A program made the translations under genes and the position numbers. From Alcanivorax sp. 1008 (GTDB lineage Bacteria > Pseudomonadota > Gammaproteobacteria > Pseudomonadales > Alcanivoracaceae): a stretch of DNA of 64,000 bases. The DNA lies in assembly GCF_020667895.1 (NCBI RefSeq), contig NZ_JAFMPS010000002.1, positions 77,131 to 141,130 of the forward strand. The letters run 5' to 3'. The notes under the pieces are model-generated. The model did no database searches. It was given only the letters and a program-made list of their open reading frames with translations, and was not told the origin of the DNA. Of this stretch, positions 29,016-35,590 are shown piece by piece (within the stretch, counting starts at the first letter, position 1; each line of letters opens with the position of its first letter).

Positions 29016-29612
29016 ATGCCCCGTCCTCTTTTTATTGTTGATTTGGAAGCGACTTGCTGGGATGACCGGCCAAAATACACGGTGGCCCAGATGGAAATCA
29101 TTGAGATCGGCTGCGTGCTGGCAACCCCGGATGGCGTGGTGCTGGACGAGTTCGACACATTCGTCCGGCCAACTCGGGAACCGTTGCTGAGTGAGTTCTG
29201 CACCCGGCTTACCAGTATCACCCAGTCAGACGTCGACTCGGCGCCCGTCTATACGGAGGCAATGCGCCAGCTGGATGCGTGGGTCAACAGTAGACCAGGT
29301 ATCTGGGGATCGTGGGGTAATTACGACTACCGGCAGTTTGTTGCGATAGAGCACAGCCATCCCAGCCAGGCCGCATTCCTTCAGATGCCGCATGTGAACC
29401 TGAAGAGACCCTGGAAAAAATCCACTGGCCATCGTCGTACCGGCCTGCGCGCCGCGATGGCATTTCACAAACTGGAGTTTGAGGGCAGACACCATCGCGG
29501 CATCGATGATGCGCGCAACATTGCCCGCTTACTGCCGTTCATTGACTACGATCGGCTGCGCGCAGCGGTTGGAGCGCTGAATACTGAAAGTCAGAATCCT
29601 AGCGGGCACTGA
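29016..29612 (+). CDS. DnaQ-like (DEDDh) 3'-5' exonuclease
   Basis: 198 residues from the ATG at 29016, chosen for a strong AGGAGG site 5 nt upstream; an in-frame start at 28944 would precede it. Exo I is FIVDLEATCWDD (Asp and Glu), Exo II GSWGNYDYRQF (Asp), and the C-terminal HHRGIDDARNIARL supplies the DEDDh His and last Asp. The pattern is closest to ERI-1/KapD-type exonucleases acting on RNA or single-stranded ends. It is followed 10 bp later by the nucleotidase fusion, so the two probably form an operon of nucleic acid and nucleotide turnover. Confidence 0.85.
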   Translation: MPRPLFIVDLEATCWDDRPKYTVAQMEIIEIGCVLATPDGVVLDEFDTFVRPTREPLLSEFCTRLTSITQSDVDSAPVYTEAMRQLDAWVNSRPGIWGSWGNYDYRQFVAIEHSHPSQAAFLQMPHVNLKRPWKKSTGHRRTGLRAAMAFHKLEFEGRHHRGIDDARNIARLLPFIDYDRLRAAVGALNTESQNPSGH

Positions 29613-29622
29613 AGGAGGGCAC

Positions 29623-30453
29623 GTGAAAGAAGAATTAGATGAGCTGCTGTTTAGTCGGTACCCGACAATTCTTGGACAATGCCGAGCGAATGGACTTGCG
29701 GTTGATGATGGGTGGTTTTGCCTTATCGACTCGCTTTGCGCAGGTCTGCAAGACCTGACAGACAAGAGCGGGATGCCACAGGTGCAGGCCGTCCAGGTGA
29801 AAGAAAAGTTTGGCGGGCTTCGATTTTACGCAGGTGGGTGTGATTCGCTTCAATCGGGCATGGTTCTCATGGCGGAATTACTGTCCTCGCGAACCTGCGA
29901 AGTCTGCGGCGCACCGGCCAAGCGATGTGTTCGGGAGGTGGGGTGGCGGACTCTTTGCGCCGCACATGAGGCTGATGAGGGGTGGCCCCGGAACCGAGAT
30001 AAGCTGCTCATCTTCGTGGATATGGATGATGTACTGACTGATTTCCGTGGCGCGTTTTTGAAGGCTCGAGAGCGGGAACCTGACAACCGATGGCCACAAT
30101 CCAAGATCGGCTTCTTCCAGAATCTGGAACCTTTGCCTGACGCGATTGAAGCCGTCCATGCGCTGGATGCCATGGCTGGCCTTGATGTTCATATTTTAAC
30201 TGCACCCTCTCCCCGCAACCCGCATTGCTATACCGAAAAGCGGCTATGGGTCGAGCAGCATCTGGGCTATCGATTCGTCAAGCGACTCCATATCAGCGCG
30301 GACAAAGGCCTGTTCCAGGGTGACATTCTTATCGACGATAATATCAAGGGAAAGGGACAGGAGCGCTTCAGGGGAACGGTGCTCCAGTTTGGTAGCAACG
30401 ACTACCCAGATTGGCCGTCCGTTGTTGCCGGGGTGCTGTCTCTGACGAACTAG
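29623..30453 (+). CDS. Phage-like N-terminal domain fused to a HAD 5'(3')-nucleotidase
   Basis: 276 residues starting at a GTG with AAGGAGGG upstream. Residues 1-115 resemble small phage proteins of unknown function (YPTILGQCRANGLAVDDGWFCLIDSLC...VKEKFGGLRFY) and end in a Cys-rich knuckle (CEVCGAPAKRCV...LCAAHE). Residues about 127-270 are a HAD phosphatase of the deoxyribonucleotidase type: motif I FVDMDDVLTDF, motif II LTAPSPRN, a Lys in HISADKGLF, and motif IV ILIDDN. The family removes phosphate from (deoxy)nucleoside monophosphates. Next to an exonuclease it could complete breakdown of nucleic acid to nucleosides; a dNTP-depletion role is speculation. Confidence 0.78.
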   Translation: MKEELDELLFSRYPTILGQCRANGLAVDDGWFCLIDSLCAGLQDLTDKSGMPQVQAVQVKEKFGGLRFYAGGCDSLQSGMVLMAELLSSRTCEVCGAPAKRCVREVGWRTLCAAHEADEGWPRNRDKLLIFVDMDDVLTDFRGAFLKAREREPDNRWPQSKIGFFQNLEPLPDAIEAVHALDAMAGLDVHILTAPSPRNPHCYTEKRLWVEQHLGYRFVKRLHISADKGLFQGDILIDDNIKGKGQERFRGTVLQFGSNDYPDWPSVVAGVLSLTN

Positions 30454-30532
30454 ACATCCATAGTATCTGAACCTGCAGCCAACGACTCCGGACTGCATTG
30501 AATCTGATCGGCCAGCTGGAAAGCAGCTCATC

Positions 30533-30566
30533 AAGTCGACCACCTATTTTATCAGGTGGCCGACTT
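30533..30566. terminator. Dyad between convergent genes, possible bidirectional terminator
   Basis: AAGTCGACCACCT at 30533-30545 pairs with AGGTGGCCGACTT at 30554-30566 with a single A/C mismatch and an 8-nt AT-rich loop. It lies between the convergent nucleotidase and DUF4041 genes. There is no strong T tract, so factor-independent termination is uncertain. Confidence 0.45.
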
Positions 30567-30711
30567 AATTCGCATGTTGTAGGAGATGTCGACACTCGGC
30601 CTATTGAGCAGGAGAGCTCAAACCTCCAACATGAACTCGCCTACTAGCATGCCAGACCATAACGCTGCTGTTGGGCATGGCTGTGCTGTTAGTTGGTGAC
30701 AGCAACAAGAC

Positions 30712-32178
30712 TCAACCTGTGACGCCGACCACTTCCTCAGGTTCTTTCAGTCGCAAGGTCTCGTAGTATTCCTCGGCCGCGATAGTGGTGATGAATTCCG
30801 CCTCGTCTTCGGTGAGCTTCTCCACGGCCTCCTGGATATGGGGTAGCGGCACTCGGAAGAACTCCTTGCGAAGATTGACGGCATTTACCCGGCGGTGACT
30901 GAACTCCCGGTGCAGGGCCGTTTCCAGTGCCGGCGCATCATCGGCGTAGATGATGGCATGAACATCGAAACTGAACGGTACGCTCGCGTCGCCCAGCTCC
31001 TTGACCCGGTCCATGGGATCCAGTCTGCGCGTCAGGCCGATCTTGTAGACGTGCTCACCGAAGGAGCCGACATTGCTGATCACGTACACGTGCCCGCGGC
31101 GGGTTTGTTCGGCCATGCTCTTGGCTCGCTCACGCTTTGCTTCGGCTTCTTCGAGCTTCGCCTGCAGCTCCGCCAGCTTGGCTTCCGCCACGGCACGCTC
31201 CTCCGCCGTCGCCCTTGCCAGCTCCTCGCGGGCCTTGGCCAACAGGGATTCGTACAGTTGCTCTTCCTTTTCGGCATCCTGCAGAGCTTTCTGGTACTCC
31301 TTCTCCGCCCTGGCCTCCTCACGCATCTGCTCGCGAATGAGCCGCTGCTCATCCTGCTCATCCTTCTTCTTCAGAGTGAACTGATATTGCACGCCGCACT
31401 CTTCGTATTTCGACGCTACATAATCGATGCTGATGCCGCAGCGCAGGCTGGCAACCAACTTCTCCAGATCATTGGCCAGCTTTTCAATACGATCAAGAGT
31501 GCGGTTGAAGCTGGAGGGAGACACCTTGGCAATTAACGCGTCGCACTCGATGTTGAACGCTCTCATTAGCAGCTTCATCTGACCATCGATGATTTTCTTG
31601 TCGATGCTCTCGTCACCGGTGATGCGCACATTCCCATCCTGCACAAATGCCGAGCCGTCCTTGATCATGGCCTTCTGCTTCTCCCGCAGAGCCTTGATCT
31701 CAGCCGCGAATCGCTCGCTGGTCTCGAACAGGTAGTCCGGGGTCTCGTAGTGGCCATAGGAGACATATTCGTCAACCCGGGAATACAGGTCGATCAGGCC
31801 CAGAACCTTGTTCAGTGCGGCCTGCTGTTCCCTGGTGGCGACCTCCTTGTCGTGGAGCTCTTTCTTCACTGACTCCAGTGATGCCTTGTCATTTGTAAGC
31901 CGATCACGGATGGCGTGGGCGTTAGTGCGCAGCTCCTGCAGGTCTTTTGTTGAGGCATCAAGGAAGCTGTGCTCTTCCTTTGCCACCTGGACTTCAGCCT
32001 GCACGGATTTCAGCTCCGCCTGGGCTACTCCCGTGGCCGCCTTCGCCTTCTTCAAGGCGTCGCTCAGGGACTCGATGTATTCGAATTTTTTGTCCGCCAG
32101 TTTCATGGCGATGAAATACACCGCCACCAGCGAGACGAAGTAGACGCCCGCCAGTACGGTAATCAGTTCGATGGACAT
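30712..32178 (-). CDS. DUF4041 / T5orf172 GIY-YIG nuclease-like coiled-coil protein
   Basis: 488 residues. An N-terminal membrane helix (about 5-25, LITVLAGVYFVSLVAVYFIAM) is followed by a long coiled coil (about 40-130), a DUF4041-like central region (IDLYSRVDEYVSYGHYETPDYLFETSERF...), a second highly charged coiled coil (about 275-365) and a C-terminal GIY-YIG-like domain (HVYVISNVGSFGEHVYKIGLTRR...ALHREFSHRRVNAVNLRKEFFRV). The YVI...YKIGLTR and ALHREF blocks are the expected GIY-YIG strands and helix. The family is frequent in phages and defence islands; no biochemical role is established as far as I know. It is 2 bp downstream of a small basic gene on the same strand. Confidence 0.8.
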   Translation of the reverse strand: MSIELITVLAGVYFVSLVAVYFIAMKLADKKFEYIESLSDALKKAKAATGVAQAELKSVQAEVQVAKEEHSFLDASTKDLQELRTNAHAIRDRLTNDKASLESVKKELHDKEVATREQQAALNKVLGLIDLYSRVDEYVSYGHYETPDYLFETSERFAAEIKALREKQKAMIKDGSAFVQDGNVRITGDESIDKKIIDGQMKLLMRAFNIECDALIAKVSPSSFNRTLDRIEKLANDLEKLVASLRCGISIDYVASKYEECGVQYQFTLKKKDEQDEQRLIREQMREEARAEKEYQKALQDAEKEEQLYESLLAKAREELARATAEERAVAEAKLAELQAKLEEAEAKRERAKSMAEQTRRGHVYVISNVGSFGEHVYKIGLTRRLDPMDRVKELGDASVPFSFDVHAIIYADDAPALETALHREFSHRRVNAVNLRKEFFRVPLPHIQEAVEKLTEDEAEFITTIAAEEYYETLRLKEPEEVVGVTG

Positions 32179-32180
32179 GG

Positions 32181-32459
32181 TTACCTCATGTACTCGTTGA
32201 TGATCTCTTCCTTGGTGATCCGGCGTTCCTCTACCCGATCCTGATAGGCATCTCTGGCATCTGCGAGCTCATCCTTGATGGCCTGTTTCGCTGCTCGTTC
32301 CAGGGCACGCGCAGTCTGGGCGGCCCGGCGCTCCGCTGCCTGTTGTTCCCGCTCCCTGGCCTTCTGCCGGCGCTCCGCGTCGCGCTGAGAGCGCTGGATG
32401 GACCGGTCGATCTTGTTGGCTATGCGGGCAGCGCGCTTCATGTCTCGCATAAACGACAT
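32181..32459 (-). CDS. Small, highly charged coiled-coil protein paired with the GIY-YIG gene
   Basis: 92 residues, almost entirely helical and Arg/Glu/Ala-rich (KIDRSIQRSQRDAERRQKAR..., ALERAAKQAIKDELADARDA). It ends 2 bp before the start of the DUF4041/GIY-YIG gene, so the two are cotranscribed. No family is recognised; its charge pattern resembles the second coiled coil of its neighbour, suggesting direct interaction. The start has GGAGG upstream. Confidence 0.7.
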   Translation of the reverse strand: MSFMRDMKRAARIANKIDRSIQRSQRDAERRQKAREREQQAAERRAAQTARALERAAKQAIKDELADARDAYQDRVEERRITKEEIINEYMR

Positions 32460-32802
32460 ACTGCCTCCTTGTTGGCTACCAAGCAGCGGCAGCCAAATAA
32501 GCTGGTAAATTAACTCGCATGGAATGTCTATTTATCTGCGAATTAATGATTGCCTAATAAAAATCAGTTGCTAACTAAAAGGCACCGACGATGCCAAGCC
32601 CACTCCAGATCAGCAAGAGCGCCTTAAGTTGCCAACCACTTTGTCATGTGTCGCTGACATCATTTGCATGTTACAGCGGAGCCCATGACTGCGCTAGGGA
32701 AGGCATACAGAGAGCGAAGAGCAAAATGAAGGCGGCTTTGCTGGCGATGCCTACGGGGCCAGAGAGGCCCGTTAGGCGCATCAGCGCCAAATTAATTGTA
32801 GA

Positions 32803-32909
32803 GGTTGCGGCGGCGGGACTTGAACCCGCGACCCCCCTGCCCATACCATTTGATTGCGGATCTCTGGTATGTCGAAGCAAGGCGCTCTATCCCACTGAGC
32901 TACGCCGCG
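32803..32909 (-). tRNA. tRNA-like gene with a 31-nt insertion in the anticodon loop
   Basis: The minus strand has a near-complete tRNA frame: acceptor CGCGGCG/CGCCGCA with an initiator-like C1-A72 mismatch, D arm GCTC-AGTGGGATA-GAGC, anticodon stem CCTTG/CAGGG, 5-nt variable loop GGGTC, T arm GCGGG-TTCAAGT-CCCGC and a CCT end. The anticodon loop is 38 nt instead of 7: it starts CTTCGA (anticodon TCG, Arg, if unspliced numbering holds), then contains its own hairpin CATACC/GGTATG with an 18-nt loop. It is not a group I intron by size. It could be a degenerate tRNA, a carrier of a short intron-like insert, or a tRNA mimic. It lies in the 464-bp gap upstream of the small coiled-coil gene; nothing else is clear there. 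Confidence 0.5.
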
Positions 32910-32923
32910 CTAACCATCAAAAC

Positions 32924-33415
32924 TTAATCGTCGGCGATTTTGCCGTTCACGGCGGCCAGCTTTGGCCGCCCCTTCCGGCGGCGGCGCTCGACTTCCTCTG
33001 TGCGATTTTTCTCCCGCTGCTGGTTCTTTTCCTCGGCATAAGGTCGCACCGCCTTAATCAGACCGTTAAAGCTGTACCGATTTGAGAGCTGGCCCCCGGC
33101 GGAATCAAAACGCTTCTCCCGCTCAATGAACCCTGCTTTTTCCAAAGCATCCAGCTTTCTTTGGATATGGCGGGGCGTATAGTTCATCGCCTCAGCAATA
33201 GCTCGCTTGGAGGGGTAGGGCTTGTTATCCGCATGCCACCAATAAGTCATTAGGTGAAGCAAGATGTTAACCTCGACTGAATCAAGTCCTAGAGCTGCCT
33301 GTTTCTCCAGAACAATACTAGGAACAGCCGTCCAGCCGGCTTCCATCAAATCCTTCCCCCATTTCTTCTCATTCTCTTTCAGAGTGGCAGTGCTTTGTTT
33401 GTTTTGGGCAACCAT
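32924..33415 (-). CDS. Winged helix-turn-helix protein (replication/DnaD-like HTH type)
   Basis: 163 residues. The central domain (about 25-120) has the order expected of HTH_36/replication-initiator-type winged helices: GWTAVPSIVLEKQAALGLDSVEVNILLHLMTYWW, then PSKRAIAEAMNYTPRHIQRKLDALEKAGFIEREKRF. A basic tail (RRRRKGRPKLAAVNGK) ends the protein. It probably binds DNA; the tandem 20-bp repeats at 33761-33800, about 350 bp upstream of its start, are possible targets. ATG 33415 has GGAGGG upstream. The C-terminal codons end 15 bp before the tRNA-like gene. Confidence 0.75.
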   Translation of the reverse strand: MVAQNKQSTATLKENEKKWGKDLMEAGWTAVPSIVLEKQAALGLDSVEVNILLHLMTYWWHADNKPYPSKRAIAEAMNYTPRHIQRKLDALEKAGFIEREKRFDSAGGQLSNRYSFNGLIKAVRPYAEEKNQQREKNRTEEVERRRRKGRPKLAAVNGKIADD

Positions 33416-33624
33416 GTGCGACCCTCCGCATCTATCGTGTAAGGGACATAATGCGGATGTTATTCACGCTTTCCAAGTTAACAGGGAGGGCGCTCATGTC
33501 TTGGGGGGTGAGACATTCATGTCCTGAGGCAAGGTCGCCGATGTCCCCTGGCCCCAGGACGGGGTTGTCTCCCAAAGTAGGATATAACGTGTTAAGCAGA
33601 CTAAGGGTGATCAGACGAAGGGAA

Positions 33625-33742
33625 GGCAGGACGAACAGACTAATTTGGGCCCGTGTCGCTGGTGTCTCCCCCTCCAGCCAAAATATCTGGCTAGTCCTAG
33701 GCCGCAGCTCCCTTTCGAGCAGAAATGCAGACCACTTGTAAA
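33625..33742 (+). repeat. Long direct repeat, copy A
   Basis: Matches 35297-35427 in the same orientation. The first ~65 bp (from AGGCAGGACGAACAGACTAA to CCAAAATATCT) differ at one position; the rest has short indels, then CTTTCGAG and CAGACCACnTGTAA realign. The two copies flank the unknown 361-residue gene, as in a cassette. Confidence 0.85.
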
Positions 33743-33760
33743 GGAGGAGGGACGTCGGAG

Positions 33761-33800
33761 TTACCAACTTTATTATGTTGTTACCGACTTTATTACGATC
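33761..33800 (+). repeat. Two tandem 20-bp iteron-like repeats
   Basis: GTTACCAACTTTATTATGTT is followed immediately by GTTACCGACTTTATTACGAT (17 of 20 identical). A further GTTACC follows at about 33833. The repeats lie near the winged-helix gene, in the manner of iterons or operator repeats. Confidence 0.6.
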
Positions 33801-33879
33801 CCACAAATCGTCCGGCCCGGCGGTGGGGTCTGTTACCCTCCAACCAACCTGAGCCACCGTCGATGCCGGACGTCCTTCT

Positions 33880-34965
33880 CTATATCCCTAGCACCAACTC
33901 AGCTTGGTCAATGAGGCAATTACGAACGTCATTAATCCTAGTTGTGTTTGCTTCCTCAGGAACGCCGTTTGTGTATAGGTGGGCATGGAACACCCCCTTC
34001 TCGAACTTTCCTCCGAAAGGCATCTTTGTCTCGCTTTGAGCAAAGCTTGGATATGGCCACAGAAACGGCTGTTCGAGCCTGAAAATCCTTTTCTTTAACT
34101 GCGGGAGGTCAAAATGGATGTCGCCACTTGATTCACTCCATGGCCCTTTCAAGGCCTTGACTCCAAGAGTCATCAATACACGCCATGCACCAAAGTCGTA
34201 GCCATCTGGCGCATAAATAAGACAGCGTACGCCGGGGGAGGATGCAGCAAGGATGGATCGCGAGAGCGCGCCCCTTACCCTGTTCAGGATTTGATCATCA
34301 GTCTCCCTCTGTTCGACGTCTTCGTTAATAAATAATGCGCCCTTCCACTCCCCGTTCTTGAGTCTTGCAAATCCCGAGGATTTTACTGGCGCTAAGTATC
34401 GATCGAAATCAAGGCCGCCCGCTCTGTAATTATTGTCGGAATCGAGCCAATATCCAGATAGGCTCGCGCGGCTATAGAACCTTGAGGACGTTGCGATGTA
34501 TCTATCGTCCAGCATGTTGACATCGCCAGGCTCACTCTTTCTTGGACTGCCAAAGATGGGGAGTGCGAAGGTCGACACCTCATCAAGCTCCCAGATATGG
34601 TTCCGGACGGATGCGTGGATATCGTAAATCCTCCTGCCAGGAAATTCTGGCTGACGAGGTCTGCTCCAGACATCTAGGGAAAGGCTGCAGCCCAGGAGTA
34701 TCGCGTGAAGAGAGTCTGCATCTTTTGGGCATAGGTCACGCATTCGTCCTCGGGCCATCTCCGGACTGAGCTTGGCTGGTACGACCTTGGAAGATGACGA
34801 TGATCCCTCTTGCTTCGCAGAAGCCCGAAATGAGGCCCATGATTTATAGCCAAACCCGCTTGCAATTGATTCCTGCAAGTGTCCACGGCTGAAGCAGATA
34901 GTGCCTTTCGCGGTCTGGATGACATCATTAACAATGTCTAATGCAATCGATATATTGCTGTTCAT
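33880..34965 (-). CDS. Protein of unknown function flanked by direct repeats
   Basis: 361 residues. The ATG at 34965 has GGAGA upstream. The N-terminus (residues 1-50, ALDIVNDVIQTAKGTICFSRGHLQESIASGFGYKSW) looks like a small helical domain of the GFGYKSWASF type that caps several uncharacterised proteins. The body is mixed alpha/beta with no catalytic motif that I recognise (FARLKNGEWKGALFINEDVEQRETDDQ; VRCLIYAPDGYDFGAWRVLMTLGVKALKG). It stands alone between two long direct repeats, so it may be a separately acquired cassette, perhaps a defence or toxin gene; that is inference. Confidence 0.65.
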   Translation of the reverse strand: MNSNISIALDIVNDVIQTAKGTICFSRGHLQESIASGFGYKSWASFRASAKQEGSSSSSKVVPAKLSPEMARGRMRDLCPKDADSLHAILLGCSLSLDVWSRPRQPEFPGRRIYDIHASVRNHIWELDEVSTFALPIFGSPRKSEPGDVNMLDDRYIATSSRFYSRASLSGYWLDSDNNYRAGGLDFDRYLAPVKSSGFARLKNGEWKGALFINEDVEQRETDDQILNRVRGALSRSILAASSPGVRCLIYAPDGYDFGAWRVLMTLGVKALKGPWSESSGDIHFDLPQLKKRIFRLEQPFLWPYPSFAQSETKMPFGGKFEKGVFHAHLYTNGVPEEANTTRINDVRNCLIDQAELVLGI

Positions 34966-35159
34966 CGCTTTCTCCGATGCACGAATTCACTATTGGCCAC
35001 CGATTACGCACTGAACTCGCGCAAGAGATCACGACAAATGTTTGGCGCGGCGGACGCCGCGATCGATTCGAGCCGGTGGCAGCTCTGGCGGATATGCCAA
35101 TGCTTTTGCATGGTCCTTAAATACCACGCAACTTTACCGAAATCAACTTAGCCGATGAC

Positions 35160-35200
35160 CCAAAAGATAAACGCCTCGATACTCAAGGCATCGAGGCGTT
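35160..35200 (-). terminator. Terminator after the truncated coding remnant
   Basis: AACGCCTCGAT at 35170-35180 and ATCGAGGCGTT at 35190-35200 form an 11-bp perfect stem with a 9-nt loop. On the minus strand it is followed by TATCTTTT and lies 26 bp after the stop of the truncated reading frame. On the plus strand the right arm plus following bases resembles the element's terminal repeat. Confidence 0.7.
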
Positions 35201-35226
35201 CGATTTTCTGCCTTATCTAAATGCGC

Positions 35227-35296
35227 TTACAGCTGGAATGCCGGATTGGCAGTAAGCTCAACATCCTCATCGTTTTCAATACCGACAGATACGATC
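35227..35296 (-). pseudogene. C-terminal remnant of a gene cut off by repeat copy B
   Basis: The minus-strand frame reads ...VSVGIENDEDVELTANPAFQL and stops at 35227, followed by a good terminator. Protein-like sequence ends abruptly where the 131-bp repeat begins at 35297; upstream of that the frame becomes the low-complexity reading of the repeat. This suggests that repeat-mediated recombination or insertion removed the rest of a gene. The parent gene cannot be identified from about 22 residues. Confidence 0.45.
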
Positions 35297-35427
35297 AGGC
35301 AGGACGAACAGACTAATTTGGGCTCGTGTCGCTGGTGTCTCCCCCTCCAGCCAAAATATCTCGCTGCTCCTAGGGCCAAGGCCGCAGCCGCAGCCCTCTT
35401 TCGAGTGGAAATACAGACCACCTGTAA
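35297..35427 (+). repeat. Long direct repeat, copy B
   Basis: Second copy of the repeat at 33625-33742, 131 bp because of short insertions (extra GGCCAA and a duplicated GCCGCA unit). Its left edge coincides with truncation of the reading frame at 35227-35296. Confidence 0.85.
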
Positions 35428-35531
35428 TAAGAAGAGAGAAGAGGGAGCGAGGAGCCAGGGAAAGATCTGCAATGTACGCCCAAAGGAGCTACCAGGCCCC
35501 AGATGGGCCTGATTGCTGGGTGATTCGATAG

Positions 35532-35557
35532 ATCAACAGTTTAATTGAACGCCTCGC
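35532..35557 (-). repeat. Right terminal inverted repeat
   Basis: Perfect 26-bp inverse of 22006-22031. Outside it, GCCTCAT (35558-35564) repeats the left target sequence and is followed by GCGGGC and a T run, the other half of the original host terminator. Confidence 0.85.
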
Positions 35558-35564
35558 GCCTCAT
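35558..35564. repeat. Target-site duplication, right copy
   Basis: GCCTCAT, identical to 21999-22005. Joining the left host flank to the bases after this copy regenerates an uninterrupted GCCCGC-CTCAT-GCGGGC terminator. Confidence 0.75.
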
Positions 35565-35590
35565 GCGGGCTTTTTTATTGCCTGAAAATA

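Larger units (their letters stand above)
33416..33879. other. 464-bp intergenic region with repeats
   Basis: Between the winged-helix gene and the 361-residue unknown gene. It contains a 118-bp repeat (33625-33742) duplicated at 35297-35427, and two 20-bp tandem repeats at 33761-33800. A 141-codon minus-strand frame crosses the repeat but has no ribosome-binding site or protein-like composition, so I do not call it. Confidence 0.6.
22006..35557. mobile_element. 13.55-kb transposon-like defence island with 26-bp terminal inverted repeats
   Basis: The left end (22006-22031, GCGAGGCGTTCAATTAAACT...) is perfectly inverted at 35532-35557 over 26 bp. GCCTCAT directly repeats just outside both ends. 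Removing 22006-35564 restores GCCCGC-CTCAT-GCGGGC plus a T run: a perfect bidirectional terminator between convergent pckA and the hydrolase gene. The first internal gene is a DDE-transposase-like protein. Cargo includes a WYL regulator, methylase, PD-(D/E)XK-like nuclease, exonuclease, nucleotidase, DUF4041/GIY-YIG protein, a tRNA-like gene and unknown genes. No tyrosine or serine integrase and no TnsB/TnsC-like genes are seen. The family is not recognised; the element nature follows directly from the repeats and target duplication. Confidence 0.85.
34966..35590. other. 625-bp right end of the element
   Basis: Contains a terminator-like hairpin at 35170-35200, a truncated coding remnant at 35227-35296, repeat copy B at 35297-35427, the right terminal inverted repeat at 35532-35557 and the restored half of the host terminator. 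No intact gene is supported. Confidence 0.7.

Noticed and set aside
32803-32909. tRNA as an integrase attachment site defining an island edge
   Set aside because: It lies inside the element, has no duplicated 3' end elsewhere in the window, and no tyrosine recombinase is present.
33432-33857. 141-codon minus-strand frame
   Set aside because: It crosses the long direct repeat, lacks a ribosome-binding site, and the second repeat copy shifts the frame.
33625-35427. Integron attC sites
   Set aside because: No GTTRRRY core sites and no integrase; the repeats are near-identical rather than structurally conserved.
35227-35472. 81-codon minus-strand frame as an intact gene
   Set aside because: Most of it is low-complexity translation of repeat copy B; only the last ~22 residues look protein-like, so it is treated as a remnant.
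22006-35557. Tn7-like element, BREX or DISARM locus
   Set aside because: No TGT/ACA ends, TnsB/TnsC, PglZ, BrxC, DrmA/B helicase or PLD genes are seen.
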